Shown here piece after piece: positions 49,809 to 60,576 of a stretch of 64,000 bases of DNA (position 1 is the first letter of the stretch; each line of letters begins with the position of its first letter). A program made the position numbers and the translations under genes. Source of the DNA: Clostridiales bacterium (lineage in GTDB: Bacteria; Bacillota; Clostridia; Christensenellales; Aristaeellaceae); NCBI GenBank assembly GCA_015056365.1, contig SVGM01000014.1:1-64000 (forward strand), read 5' to 3'. The notes under the pieces were generated by a model. It worked only from the letters and a program-made list of their open reading frames with translations, had not been told where the DNA came from and did not search any database.

Positions 49809-50768
49809 ATGAAGAAGTTTGTTGCAATGCTGCTGGTTCTCATCATGGCTCTGACCGCCTGCGTCGCCATGGCTGAAGCCGACGTCATCACCGTGGGTAT
49901 CGTGAACAATCCCCCCTCTGAGTCTGGCTATCGTGAGGCCAACGTGAAGGATTTCGAGTCTGTTTTCACCCCTGAGAACGGCTACGAAGTCAAGACCTTC
50001 TACAGCCTGAAGAACGACGAACAGCTGGCTGCCGCTCAGCAGTTCATCACCGACGGCGTGGACTACCTGCTGATCTCTGCCGCTGAGACCACCGGTTGGG
50101 ACGAAGTCCTGGCTGCTGCTCAGGAAGCCGGCATCGGCGTGTTCCTGTTCGACCGTATGATCGCTGTGGACGAGAGCCTGTACAATGCTGCTGTCGTTTC
50201 CGACATGGCCAACCAGGGCACTCTGGCTGTTGAATGGCTGAAGGGCCTGGGCCTGGAAGCTTACAACATCATCCACATCCAGGGCGCTATGGGTTCCGAC
50301 GCTCAGCTGGGCCGTACCGGCGCGCTGGACGCTCAGGTTGCTGCCGCTGACAACTGGAAGCTGGTTGTGCAGCAGACCGCTACTTGGGACGAAGCCGAAG
50401 CCAAGAAGATCACCGAATCCGTGATCAACTCCGGCGAAGACTTCAACATCATCTACGCCGAGAATGACGGCATGGCCAAGGGCGCTGTGGCTGCTCTGGA
50501 CGAAGCTGGCATCACCCACGGCAAGGATGGCAAGGTCATCGTGATGGGCTTCGACTGCAACCGTTGGGCTCTGCGCGAAGTCCTGGCTGGCAACTGGAAC
50601 TACGACGGTCAGTGCTCTCCCTTCCAGGCTCAGGTCATCAGCGACATGATCCAGAAGCTGGAAGCCGGCGAGACCCTCGACACCAAGCTGGTCATTTCTG
50701 AAGAAACCTACTTCGAAGCTGGCGTCATCACCGAGGAAGACATCGCTACCTACGGTCTGGGCGAATAA
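49809..50768 (+). CDS. sugar ABC substrate-binding protein (YtfQ-like)
   Basis: The product is 319 aa. The signal sequence offers two readings: a possible lipobox (ALTAC, Cys 20) or signal peptidase I cleavage after VAMA. The mature domain (ITVGIVNNPPSESGYREANV, DGVDYLLISAAETTGW, AENDGMAKGAVAALDEAG) is a ribose/galactofuranose-type binder, paralogous to the sensory lipoprotein at 47146. AGGAGG precedes ATG 49809. A hairpin (50802-50846) separates it from its ATPase gene. The substrate is probably a furanose or pentose, unproven. Confidence 0.92.
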   Translation: MKKFVAMLLVLIMALTACVAMAEADVITVGIVNNPPSESGYREANVKDFESVFTPENGYEVKTFYSLKNDEQLAAAQQFITDGVDYLLISAAETTGWDEVLAAAQEAGIGVFLFDRMIAVDESLYNAAVVSDMANQGTLAVEWLKGLGLEAYNIIHIQGAMGSDAQLGRTGALDAQVAAADNWKLVVQQTATWDEAEAKKITESVINSGEDFNIIYAENDGMAKGAVAALDEAGITHGKDGKVIVMGFDCNRWALREVLAGNWNYDGQCSPFQAQVISDMIQKLEAGETLDTKLVISEETYFEAGVITEEDIATYGLGE

Positions 50769-50801
50769 TCCAAGCTGAAAGGTTTTCTAACTAAGTAATC
50801 T

Positions 50802-50846
50802 GCGCGGTGCGGCTATGTGGAGTTGATCCGCATGACCGCACCGCGC
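50802..50846 (+). terminator. hairpin between binding-protein and ATPase genes
   Basis: GCGCGGTGCGG (50802-50812) is the perfect reverse complement of 50836-50846. No T run follows, so it is more likely an mRNA-processing or stability element than a full terminator. Confidence 0.6.
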
Positions 50847-50891
50847 TTCGTAGCTTTGCAGCCTGCTCAAAGCAGGGAAGGAGGAGTGTAT

Positions 50892-52400
<1,509 letters not shown>

Positions 52401-52401
52401 T

Positions 52402-53475
52402 ATGGCGAATCCGGCAAAGAAATCGGGCATCAATTGGAGCAAGCATTCGCAGCTGGTGCTGCCGCTTCTTTCCATTCTGCTCATCGTTATTTTCAACCTG
52501 ATCCGCGATCCCAGCTTTTTCTCCGTTGAGGTTGCGAAGAACAACGTGGGCAATACCGTGCTCACCGGCAACCTGATCAGCATTCTCAACGGCGCGTCCG
52601 AGCTGGCCATTCTGGCCATGGGCATGACGCTGGTTACCGCAGCCTGCGGCGGTCAGGACATCTCCGTTGGCGCGCTGGCTGCCATCGCCGGCAGTATGTT
52701 CGTCAAGGTGCTGCGCGCCGGTCAGATCACCATGGGTACCATCGCGCTGGGCTTCCTGGCCTGCTGCGCCGTGGCGATCGTCTTTGGCGCATTCAACGGC
52801 ACGCTGGTTTCCGTGTTCAAGATCCAGCCCATGATCGCCACGCTGGTATTGTTCACCTGCGGACGCTCCATCGCCTACTGGATCAACGGCGGCGCCACCC
52901 CCACCGTGGAAAGCCCGCTGATCAATGCCATCGGCAGCTTTATCCCCGGTATTCCGATCCCCACCCCCATCCTGATCGTCATCGTAGTCGGTATCATTTT
53001 TGCGCTGCTGTTCAAGTTTACCACCCTGGGCCTGTACACCCAGACCGTTGGTATCAACCAGCGCGCCGCCCGCCTCAACGGTATCAACACCGTGGGCATC
53101 AAGCTGCTCAGCTTCATGATTCTGGGCGTGTGCTGCGCTGTGGCAGGCTGCATCGGCGTTAGCCGCCTGGGCCTGATCAACCACGAAACGCTGCTTCTGG
53201 AGATCGAAATGGACGCCATTCTGGCCGTGGCCATCGGCGGCAACGCCCTCAGCGGCGGTAAGTTCAAGGTGGCCAGCTCCGTGCTGGGCGCATACGCCAT
53301 TCAGGCGCTGACCATCACCCTCTACGCCATGAAGGTACCTTCCACCGCCGTGAAAGCTTACAAGGCCATCGTTATCATTCTGATCGTGGTTATCGGTTCT
53401 CCCGTGGTGAAGCAGTTCTTCAGCAGCCTGAGGGCGAAATTGGCGGCTGGAAAGCAAGGAAAGGAGGCGGCATAA
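52402..53475 (+). CDS. ytfT: sugar ABC permease (YtfT-like)
   Basis: The product is 357 aa with about ten membrane helices of the branched-chain/ribose permease fold. Motifs include LAIMAMGMTLVTAACGGQDISVG-type residues around positions 70-92 and GINQRAARLNGINT, the cytoplasmic coupling loop. The pairing with a second distinct permease is characteristic of the YtfQRT-YjfF system. GGGAGGTG, inside the end of the ATPase gene, is the ribosome-binding site. Confidence 0.92.
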   Translation: MANPAKKSGINWSKHSQLVLPLLSILLIVIFNLIRDPSFFSVEVAKNNVGNTVLTGNLISILNGASELAILAMGMTLVTAACGGQDISVGALAAIAGSMFVKVLRAGQITMGTIALGFLACCAVAIVFGAFNGTLVSVFKIQPMIATLVLFTCGRSIAYWINGGATPTVESPLINAIGSFIPGIPIPTPILIVIVVGIIFALLFKFTTLGLYTQTVGINQRAARLNGINTVGIKLLSFMILGVCCAVAGCIGVSRLGLINHETLLLEIEMDAILAVAIGGNALSGGKFKVASSVLGAYAIQALTITLYAMKVPSTAVKAYKAIVIILIVVIGSPVVKQFFSSLRAKLAAGKQGKEAA

Positions 53476-54513
53476 ATGAAGAACGGCAATGATTTGAGAC
53501 GCCGGGAGCCGCTGACCGATAACCAGCTGCTTCTCACCATCACCATCTGCATCTTCTTTGCCATGTACGCTCTGGCGATGATTTTCCTGGGCGGCGGCTT
53601 CCTGCGGTTCCAGCAGGTGTTTGATCTGCTTAACAACAACGCCGCTCTGATCATCGTTGCCTGCGGTCTGACCATCGTCATGATCGGCGGCGGCATCGAC
53701 ATCTCCGTCGGCGGCGTAACGGCGTTGGTGGTCATGTGCTGCATCGTGCACATGAACAACGGCGGCAGCATTGTTACCGCTGCGCTGATGGCCATCGCCA
53801 TTGGCTTGGGCTTCGGCCTGGTACATGGTCTGCTGATCTCTTACCTGGAGATCCAGCCCTTTATTATCACCCTGGCGGGTATGTTCTTTGCCCGCGGTAT
53901 GATCACCATCGTCAGCCTGGAGCCCCAGAAGGTGGCTCATGAAGGCTTCAAGGCGCTGATGAAGACCAAGATTGAGATCCCCTGGCTGGGCTACATCGCC
54001 AAAAAGGGCAACCTGATCCCTGCCCGTATGGAAATCGGCGTGGTGATCGCGCTGGTCATCGTGCTGGTGGTGTTCTTCATGCTCAAGAAGACCCGTCTGG
54101 GCCGTAACTTCTACGCCATCGGCGGCAACAACCAGAGCGCGCTGATGCTGGGCGTGAATGTGAAGCGCACTCGCTTCTATTCCTACCTGATCAGCGGCCT
54201 TCTCAGCGGCATTGCCGGCTTTGTGTTCATGATGCACACCGGTGCAGGCAACGCGACCAACGCAGCCGGCGCGGAAATGAACGCCATCGCCTCGTCTATC
54301 ATCGGCGGTACGCTGCTCTCCGGCGGCGTGGGCAACGTGATCGGTACGTTCTTCGGTACGCTGACCCTGACCACTATCAAGGCTATCGTTACCGCGTCCG
54401 GTCTGCAGGAACCCTGGTGGCAGTCCATCACCACCGGCGCGATGCTCTGCTTCTTCATTCTGCTGCAGAGCGTGGTGCTCTCCAACCGCGGCAAGCGCCG
54501 TATCAAGCGCTGA
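53476..54513 (+). CDS. yjfF: sugar ABC permease (YjfF-like)
   Basis: The product is 345 aa, with roughly ten helices and the same fold as its neighbour. GLTIVMIGGGIDISVGGVTA and YAIGGNNQSALMLGVNVKR are the family's signature segments. The start ATG follows the previous TAA directly. It completes a four-gene importer, and a strong terminator follows. Confidence 0.93.
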   Translation: MKNGNDLRRREPLTDNQLLLTITICIFFAMYALAMIFLGGGFLRFQQVFDLLNNNAALIIVACGLTIVMIGGGIDISVGGVTALVVMCCIVHMNNGGSIVTAALMAIAIGLGFGLVHGLLISYLEIQPFIITLAGMFFARGMITIVSLEPQKVAHEGFKALMKTKIEIPWLGYIAKKGNLIPARMEIGVVIALVIVLVVFFMLKKTRLGRNFYAIGGNNQSALMLGVNVKRTRFYSYLISGLLSGIAGFVFMMHTGAGNATNAAGAEMNAIASSIIGGTLLSGGVGNVIGTFFGTLTLTTIKAIVTASGLQEPWWQSITTGAMLCFFILLQSVVLSNRGKRRIKR

Positions 54514-54574
54514 CGCCCGGCTGGCCCATTCATTGATCTATGGCGCTGAAAAGCGCTGGTCTCGGTTTCCTTCG

Positions 54575-54609
54575 AAGGAGTCGCAGTTCTGCGGCTCCTT
54601 CCTTTTTTT
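54575..54609 (+). terminator. terminator of the YtfQRT-YjfF-like operon
   Basis: AAGGAG-t-CGCAG pairs with CTGCG-g-CTCCTT, then CCTTTTTTT. Confidence 0.85.
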
Positions 54610-54701
54610 GTCCTTTGGCGCCGATGGGACATACTGCCGCAAAGAGCAAATACAATAGAAATAGAGACTGCTTGAAACCACAGGAAGGAGACATCTTTTT
54701 C

Positions 54702-55091
54702 ATGAAGAAAAGAAGAACGCTGTTTTCTATGGCACTGTCCGGTCTGGCGGCAATGGCGCTGGCGGGTTCGGCGTTGGCGCTGCAGGCGGGAGATGCTTAT
54801 CAGGACGGGGTCTATCAGGATTGGGCGGAAGGCTATGGCGACAAGGTGATCGTGACGGTAACCGTGCGGGATGGAAGGATCGCTGCGCTGGACGCGAAAA
54901 ATCAAAACGGGGGAGAGAGCGAGTATTTCTTTAAGGCGCGGGACGGGCTGGCAGACGCCATCATCCGGGCGCAGGGGATCGAAGGTGTGGAGGCAGTCAG
55001 CGGCGCAACGGGCACCTCCGGCAGCATTCTGCAGGCAATGGAGGGCATCCTTTTGCAGTTGAGCTACACGGGCGAAGGAAACATACCTTGA
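54702..55091 (+). CDS. exported FMN-binding domain protein
   Basis: The product is 129 aa. A signal peptide (to about residue 25, ending GSALA) is followed by one FMN_bind domain: DGVYQDWAEGYGDKVIVTV at its start and EAVSGATGTSGSI at the flavin site. The Thr of SGAT is the residue that carries covalently bound FMN in this family. Such domains serve in extracytoplasmic electron transfer, but no Rnf, Nqr or ApbE flavin transferase gene is nearby. AAGGAG precedes ATG 54702. Confidence 0.85.
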   Translation: MKKRRTLFSMALSGLAAMALAGSALALQAGDAYQDGVYQDWAEGYGDKVIVTVTVRDGRIAALDAKNQNGGESEYFFKARDGLADAIIRAQGIEGVEAVSGATGTSGSILQAMEGILLQLSYTGEGNIP

Positions 55092-55116
55092 AATCAGCCG
55101 TTCCCTGTGCTACCAT
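55088..55116 (+). promoter_or_regulatory. promoter of the MntR-like gene
   Basis: TTGAAA (55088-55093), overlapping the FMN-binding gene stop, 17-nt spacer, TACCAT (55111-55116). Confidence 0.6.
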
Positions 55117-55138
55117 AGAGGCAGGGAGGATGATGCGT

Positions 55139-55510
55139 ATGAATATTCGTGAATCCGCCGAGGATTATCTGGAGATGATCCTGATGCTGGCAGAAACCAA
55201 GGGCGAAGTGCGTTCCATTGACATTGCCGCCGGGCTGGGTGTAAGCAAACCGTCGGTGAGCGTCGCCATGAAGCGCCTGAGGGAGGACGGCTATATCCAG
55301 ATGGATCAGAACAGCCTGATCACGCTGACGGAAAGCGGCCTGACCATCGCCCGCAAGGTGTATAACCGCCACAAGACCATCACCCGCTTTTTGGTGCAGC
55401 TGGGGGTGGACGAGGCCACTGCTAAAGAAGACGCCTGCAAGATTGAGCATGACCTGTCCCCTGCCACCTTCGAGGCCATCCAGCGGCATACCCTGCCATG
55501 GAATGACTGA
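55139..55510 (+). CDS. DtxR/MntR-family metal-dependent repressor
   Basis: The product is 123 aa, short for the family, with no SH3-like domain. The winged helix is clear (SIDIAAGLGVSKPSVSVAMKRL, DGYIQMDQNSLITLTESG), followed by the metal-binding dimerisation helices (VYNRHKTITRFLVQLGVD, EEDACKIEHDLSP-like with Glu/His ligands). It resembles manganese-responsive MntR regulators. ATG 55139 is chosen because GGGAGG is 9 nt upstream; ATG codons at 55130 and 55133 are too close to it. No metal transporter is adjacent. Confidence 0.87.
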   Translation: MNIRESAEDYLEMILMLAETKGEVRSIDIAAGLGVSKPSVSVAMKRLREDGYIQMDQNSLITLTESGLTIARKVYNRHKTITRFLVQLGVDEATAKEDACKIEHDLSPATFEAIQRHTLPWND

Positions 55511-55568
55511 CGCGGCACGGGCCGGTCCATGAGATACAGAAGAACAACCGCTGCGTAAGCGGACAGGG

Positions 55569-55593
55569 AACGCCTCCAGCCGGGGGCGTTTTG
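55569..55593 (+). terminator. short terminator after the MntR-like gene
   Basis: AACGCCTCC pairs with GGGGGCGTT (one T-G pair) around AGCC, then TTGT. Confidence 0.55.
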
Positions 55594-55627
55594 TCTGCCG
55601 GCGCACGAAAGAAAGGGAGAATCCTTA

Positions 55628-56197
55628 ATGGCTAACGATTTCCGCTCCGCGCGTTTCTGGGCGCAGGAGATGATTGAAGGAGCAATGTATGAGGGCGCTC
55701 GGGCCGTGGACGCCACGATGGGCAACGGACACGATACCCTGTGGCTGTGCCGCTTGGCCGGAGAAAACGGCAGGGTGTATGCGTTTGATGTGCAGGCGGA
55801 GGCGGTGGAACGTACCCGTCAGGCGCTGACGGAGGCAGGCGTGGAAACGCGCGCCCAGCTGTTTCATGCAGGCCACGAGCGCATGGGGGAATACGTCACG
55901 GAGCCGGTGGACGCCATCGTGTTCAATCTGGGCTGGTTGCCCGGCGCGGAGCACGGAGTCACCACCCGGGTGGAGACTACGCTTCAGGCGGTGAACGCAG
56001 CCCTCGCGCTGCTCAAAAAGGACGGATTGCTGACCATCTGCATCTATCCGGGGCACGAAGAGGGCGCCCGGGAGCTGGAGGCGCTGCTTGCCTGGGCGGC
56101 GGATCTGGATGGCCGTACCTATGACGCGCTGTTGAAAACTTATGTGAATCAGCCCAACGATCCGCCCAGAATGCTGGCTGTGCGGAGAAAGCGGTAA
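55628..56197 (+). CDS. mnmM: class I SAM methyltransferase, YtqB/MnmM family
   Basis: The product is 189 aa. The SAM site is DATMGNGHDTLWL (residues about 28-40) with the acidic loop FDVQAEAVERT. The YPGHEEGARELEAL and VNQPNDPPRMLAV segments near the C-terminus are characteristic of the YtqB family. In Bacillus subtilis this protein (MnmM) methylates aminomethyl-thiouridine at the tRNA wobble position; the assignment here is by family resemblance. The ribosome-binding site GGGAG is 8-9 nt upstream. Ends in a perfect 16-bp terminator. Confidence 0.85.
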   Translation: MANDFRSARFWAQEMIEGAMYEGARAVDATMGNGHDTLWLCRLAGENGRVYAFDVQAEAVERTRQALTEAGVETRAQLFHAGHERMGEYVTEPVDAIVFNLGWLPGAEHGVTTRVETTLQAVNAALALLKKDGLLTICIYPGHEEGARELEALLAWAADLDGRTYDALLKTYVNQPNDPPRMLAVRRKR

Positions 56198-56217
56198 ACA
56201 GGTTGACGAACGAACAC

Positions 56218-56257
56218 AGCGAAAAGCAGGAGGCGTTTTTCCCTCCTGCTTTTCGCT
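56218..56257 (+). terminator. terminator of mnmM
   Basis: AGCGAAAAGCAGGAGG (56218-56233) is the perfect reverse complement of 56242-56257 across an 8-nt loop. Confidence 0.8.
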
Positions 56258-56297
56258 GTATCTGTGATTGTTTTAGGATGCCGAAGCAGCAACGAAC

Positions 56298-56332
56298 CAA
56301 AAAGCCGCCCGGGACGGTTTGTCCGGGCGGCT
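56298..56332 (-). terminator. terminator of the secreted protein gene
   Basis: On the minus strand AGCCGCCCGGAC pairs with GTCCCGGGCGGCT (one bulge), followed by TTTTTGG. Confidence 0.8.
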
Positions 56333-56347
56333 GGGAATGCGGGATGC

Positions 56348-57349
56348 TTAGATGCTGGGAGTGTAGCGGTCGCCGAAGTCCTGCATGGTGATGTCCTCAT
56401 GGAACCAAATGCAGATGGATAGTTCGCCCTCGTTGATGGAACCGTAGAACTTCACATTGCCGCTGGCAGAGTGATCATAGGTCATCTCGGTCTTTTCGCT
56501 GATGGCGGGCTTGCCGGTGTAGTCGAATACGTAGCTGAAGAAAATGCTGCCGCTGTGGGAGTACATGCGGTAGTAGGAGCCCGTCATGTCGAAGGGGTAG
56601 TTCCGCTCCAGCAGGTCAATGTACTCTTCAAAGGCGTAGAAATTCTCGATGCTGTCCTCGCCGACGTAATCGTAGACTACAAATTCATAGGCGCTGCCTT
56701 CATCAACAAGCTCGGCATAGCCGCTGAGCCACGCGGTCAGGTCGGGCATCACGGGGCCGGCAGTGGTCTGCGTCTGGGACTGGGACTGGGCCTGGGAGGG
56801 AAGGGTGGCAGCTGCACCGGAGATAGCGCTCAGGATGCCGTCGTTGGAAGAGGTGGTGGAAGTGGTGGAGGTGGTGGTGGAGGTGGTGGAAGTGGTATTG
56901 TCATCCGGATACTCGAAGGTGTCCACCAGTTCAAACTCGTTGCTGCAGGTGAAAACCACAGCGCCGTCAGTTTCAGGATCCAGAGAGACAGCCATCAATA
57001 CGTAGAATTCAATGCGTTTGTCCAGCGTGCGGGATTTGACGTTGCCTTCGCCGGTGTAGCCTTCCACCCATACGTAGTAGTTGGTGTCGGTGCTTTCGGA
57101 CTTGATGGTCTCAAAATCGAAAGCATAGACCAGCTCCATGATGTAATTGTCAGCAAACATCTTGGCCGTAGCCTGGTCGGCCATGCTGTAGAGATGCAGG
57201 TTGTTCTCATCATCAGAGGTGATATACTCCGCTTCTTCGCCGGCAAAGGCGCCGAAGGTGGGCAGGGTGGGCTGAGCAGCCAGCGCATGAGGCGCAAGGG
57301 AGAGCATCATCATCAGCGCAAGAGCCAGCGCCAGGAATTTTTTCATCAT
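56348..57349 (-). CDS. secreted two-domain protein of unknown function with Ser/Thr linker
   Basis: The product is 333 aa. A typical signal peptide (to about residue 25, HALAAQ) is followed by an acidic, aromatic-rich domain (about 26-150). Next comes a low-complexity Thr/Ser/Gln linker (about 151-200, with TTSTTSTT) and a second domain (about 203-333). The two halves share a pattern: Phe-x-x-x-Tyr-Ile-x-x-Leu followed by FDF/PFDM and a beta-rich stretch. That suggests an old internal duplication. No catalytic motif is recognised. AAGGAGG precedes the first of two ATGs. Own promoter and terminator. Confidence 0.75.
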   Translation of the reverse strand: MMKKFLALALALMMMLSLAPHALAAQPTLPTFGAFAGEEAEYITSDDENNLHLYSMADQATAKMFADNYIMELVYAFDFETIKSESTDTNYYVWVEGYTGEGNVKSRTLDKRIEFYVLMAVSLDPETDGAVVFTCSNEFELVDTFEYPDDNTTSTTSTTTSTTSTTSSNDGILSAISGAAATLPSQAQSQSQTQTTAGPVMPDLTAWLSGYAELVDEGSAYEFVVYDYVGEDSIENFYAFEEYIDLLERNYPFDMTGSYYRMYSHSGSIFFSYVFDYTGKPAISEKTEMTYDHSASGNVKFYGSINEGELSICIWFHEDITMQDFGDRYTPSI

Positions 57350-57416
57350 TGTAAAGGCCTCCTTACCATTTTTCTTTTTTCATGTCATGGGATACAGTTC
57401 TTATCCTCTATGAATT

Positions 57417-57445
57417 AGTATAACGGCCGGAAAATGGTCTGTCAA
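57417..57445 (-). promoter_or_regulatory. promoter of the secreted protein gene
   Basis: On the minus strand consensus TTGACA (57445-57440), 17-nt spacer, TATACT (57422-57417). Confidence 0.75.
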
Positions 57446-57692
57446 GGAAAACAATACAACAATATTATGCGAAAAGAAGCACGGCGTGATTTTTGTCAGG
57501 TATCGCCAGACAGGGTGTTTGGCCGCACAAGACTGTGCGTCGCTTGGGTTTGCATCATGGGTCTTGATGGTTGCGGACACCCTACGCTGATGTACCGTAG
57601 TACCAATGGATCAGTCAGCATATCAGCTCTCGGCATCGAGTGCATATGGATAGAATCTAGCAAACCATTCGCGCCTGTTTTTCCCAAACCCC
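57446..57692. other. intergenic stretch with no supported gene
   Basis: The 247 bases between divergent promoters are lower in GC than the neighbours. I see only short frames without ribosome-binding sites, no tRNA-like or known RNA structure, and no repeat shared with the rest of the window. Confidence 0.4.
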
Positions 57693-57721
57693 TTGCAATT
57701 TCCTTCTGGGAATGCTAATAT
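57693..57721 (+). promoter_or_regulatory. promoter of secG
   Basis: TTGCAA (57693-57698), 17-nt spacer, TAATAT (57716-57721). Confidence 0.65.
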
Positions 57722-57754
57722 AATATGTCTATATTCGCTAAGGAGGGACTCCTC

Positions 57755-57982
57755 ATGGAGATTTTCGTGGGCATTGTGCTGTTGATCGTTGCTATCATTC
57801 TGGTTGTGACCGTTCTGCTGCAGAGCAGCGAGTCCAACGGTATGGGCGCTCTCAGCGGCGCTGCTGATACCTTTATGGCAAAGAACAAGGCCAAGGGCAT
57901 CGAAGCCAAGCTGGCGCAGCTGACCAAGATTTGCGCCATCGTGTTTGTCGTGCTGAGCATCGTCATGATGTTCGTCGCCTGA
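57755..57982 (+). CDS. secG: preprotein translocase subunit SecG
   Basis: The product is 75 aa with two membrane helices (about residues 2-24 and 52-74). The conserved LLQSSESNGMGALSG loop between them is the SecG signature. It is an accessory subunit of the SecYEG channel. ATG 57755 follows AAGGAGGG. In many Bacillota secG precedes rnr and smpB; here it is alone, with guaB next after a terminator. Confidence 0.92.
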   Translation: MEIFVGIVLLIVAIILVVTVLLQSSESNGMGALSGAADTFMAKNKAKGIEAKLAQLTKICAIVFVVLSIVMMFVA

Positions 57983-57993
57983 CATCCTTATGC

Positions 57994-58024
57994 AAAAAGC
58001 GTCCGGGAGAGCCGGGCGTTTTTT
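57994..58024 (+). terminator. terminator of secG
   Basis: GCGTCCGG pairs with CCGGGCGT (two G-U pairs) around a short loop, then TTTTTT. Confidence 0.75.
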
Positions 58025-58057
58025 GATATATGGAAAAAAAGATACCAAACCTTATCA

Positions 58058-58086
58058 TTGACATTCCCCATTTGTGCTGATAAAAT
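58058..58086 (+). promoter_or_regulatory. promoter of guaB
   Basis: Consensus TTGACA (58058-58063), 17-nt spacer, TAAAAT (58081-58086). The leader is only about 35 nt, so a purine riboswitch is excluded. Confidence 0.8.
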
Positions 58087-58088
58087 AG

Positions 58089-59591
<1,503 letters not shown>

Positions 59592-59615
59592 TCCATCGTG
59601 GAAGGGGCTTCGCAG

Positions 59616-59633
59616 CGTCCGCTTTTTGGACGC
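59616..59633 (+). terminator. small hairpin after guaB
   Basis: GCGTCC-gctttt-GGACGC, without a T tail; it may protect the mRNA 3' end. Confidence 0.4.
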
Positions 59634-59662
59634 AGGCGGGATGAAAACTGTATTTTCATTAG

Positions 59663-59696
59663 AAAAAGAGGCTGTCACATTGGGCAGCCTCTTTTT
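59663..59696. terminator. bidirectional terminator between guaB and the S51 peptidase gene
   Basis: AAAAAGAGGCTG (59663-59674) is the perfect reverse complement of 59685-59696 across a 10-nt loop. Confidence 0.9.
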
Positions 59697-59703
59697 GTAT
59701 ATC

Positions 59704-60459
59704 CTAATGCAAGGAAAGGGATTCGCCATCCCTGCAGATCTGCCTCTGCTGTCCATCCTTGATCATGTACGCTTCTCCGTACAGCGTTGTTTGCCCATCG
59801 TCAATCATCAGATAGCTTCCGTCATTCAACGCAAGGATCTCATGACCGACACTGTCAGCAAAAGTGATGTCCTCAATCAGCCGCAAACCGTCCAGGGTTT
59901 CGTCCCTAAGGCTCTGAAAATGCGGGAAAATATTGATGTCGGTTATTCCAAGGCCTGTAATCCAACGCTCAAAGAGCGGGTCAACGGCCTCGCCCTCAAG
60001 TTCCGGACCAGCATAGACCAGATCGGCACAGTTCATGGAGCCGGCGCTCAATGCGACCACGATTCCATCAAAGTCCAGCAAACGCTCTCTCAACCGTAGC
60101 TGTTTCATAAACCTGTTTTGTGTGGGCACATGGCCGCCTGCCAGAACAAGTACATCGATACTGGCCAAGTCATCAACCGCATTAAGGTTTCTGTCATCAC
60201 AGGTATCGATGGATGAAATGCTCAACCCACTCATGGGAAAGGCTTCTTTGAAGCAGGCGTAAATGCTGTCATTCCTCTGGTAGTCGCCGGGATCAGCAGA
60301 AATAATCAGCACCTTTGCGTTCTGTATCCAGATTGATTTCAGATTGTCCAGCAGCTCGTTGTGCTGAATCAAAACAGACGGCACCCAGGTTCCGTTCACC
60401 TTGCATGAACCGCCAAGAGAGCTTGTGAGCATTGCTTTCAAACGATCATCTCCATCCAT
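59704..60459 (-). CDS. S51 family peptidase (dipeptidase E/cyanophycinase-like)
   Basis: The product is 251 aa. The class I glutamine-amidotransferase-like fold is shown by VLIISADPGDYQRND, the VLVLAGGHVPTQNRF segment and the nucleophile Ser138 in VALSAGSMNCA. The C-terminal ILALNDGSYLMIDD is typical too. The family cleaves Asp-X dipeptides or related acidic peptides in the cytoplasm. AT-richer codons than the neighbours suggest transfer. ATG 60459 has GAGGCGG about 10 nt upstream; an in-frame extension to 60507 lacks one. Confidence 0.82.
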   Translation of the reverse strand: MDGDDRLKAMLTSSLGGSCKVNGTWVPSVLIQHNELLDNLKSIWIQNAKVLIISADPGDYQRNDSIYACFKEAFPMSGLSISSIDTCDDRNLNAVDDLASIDVLVLAGGHVPTQNRFMKQLRLRERLLDFDGIVVALSAGSMNCADLVYAGPELEGEAVDPLFERWITGLGITDINIFPHFQSLRDETLDGLRLIEDITFADSVGHEILALNDGSYLMIDDGQTTLYGEAYMIKDGQQRQICRDGESLSLH

Positions 60460-60496
60460 TTTGATTGATCCGCCTCTTTCGCTGAAGAAAAGAGAA

Positions 60497-60521
60497 ACGC
60501 CGAACACGCTCGTTCAGGCGT
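60497..60521 (-). terminator. terminator of the L,D-transpeptidase gene
   Basis: On the minus strand ACGCC-t-GAAC pairs with GTTC-GGCGT, followed by TTCTCTTTTC. Confidence 0.55.
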
Positions 60522-60576
60522 CTTTTCTTGTTTGTGCGGCCGTCCGATTCGGCACAGCCGTCTTTCTCCGCGTCCT

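Noticed and set aside
57446-57692. Small RNA or SRP RNA in the secG upstream gap
   Set aside because: No conserved SRP tetraloop, tmRNA or RNase P motifs and no terminator before the secG promoter.
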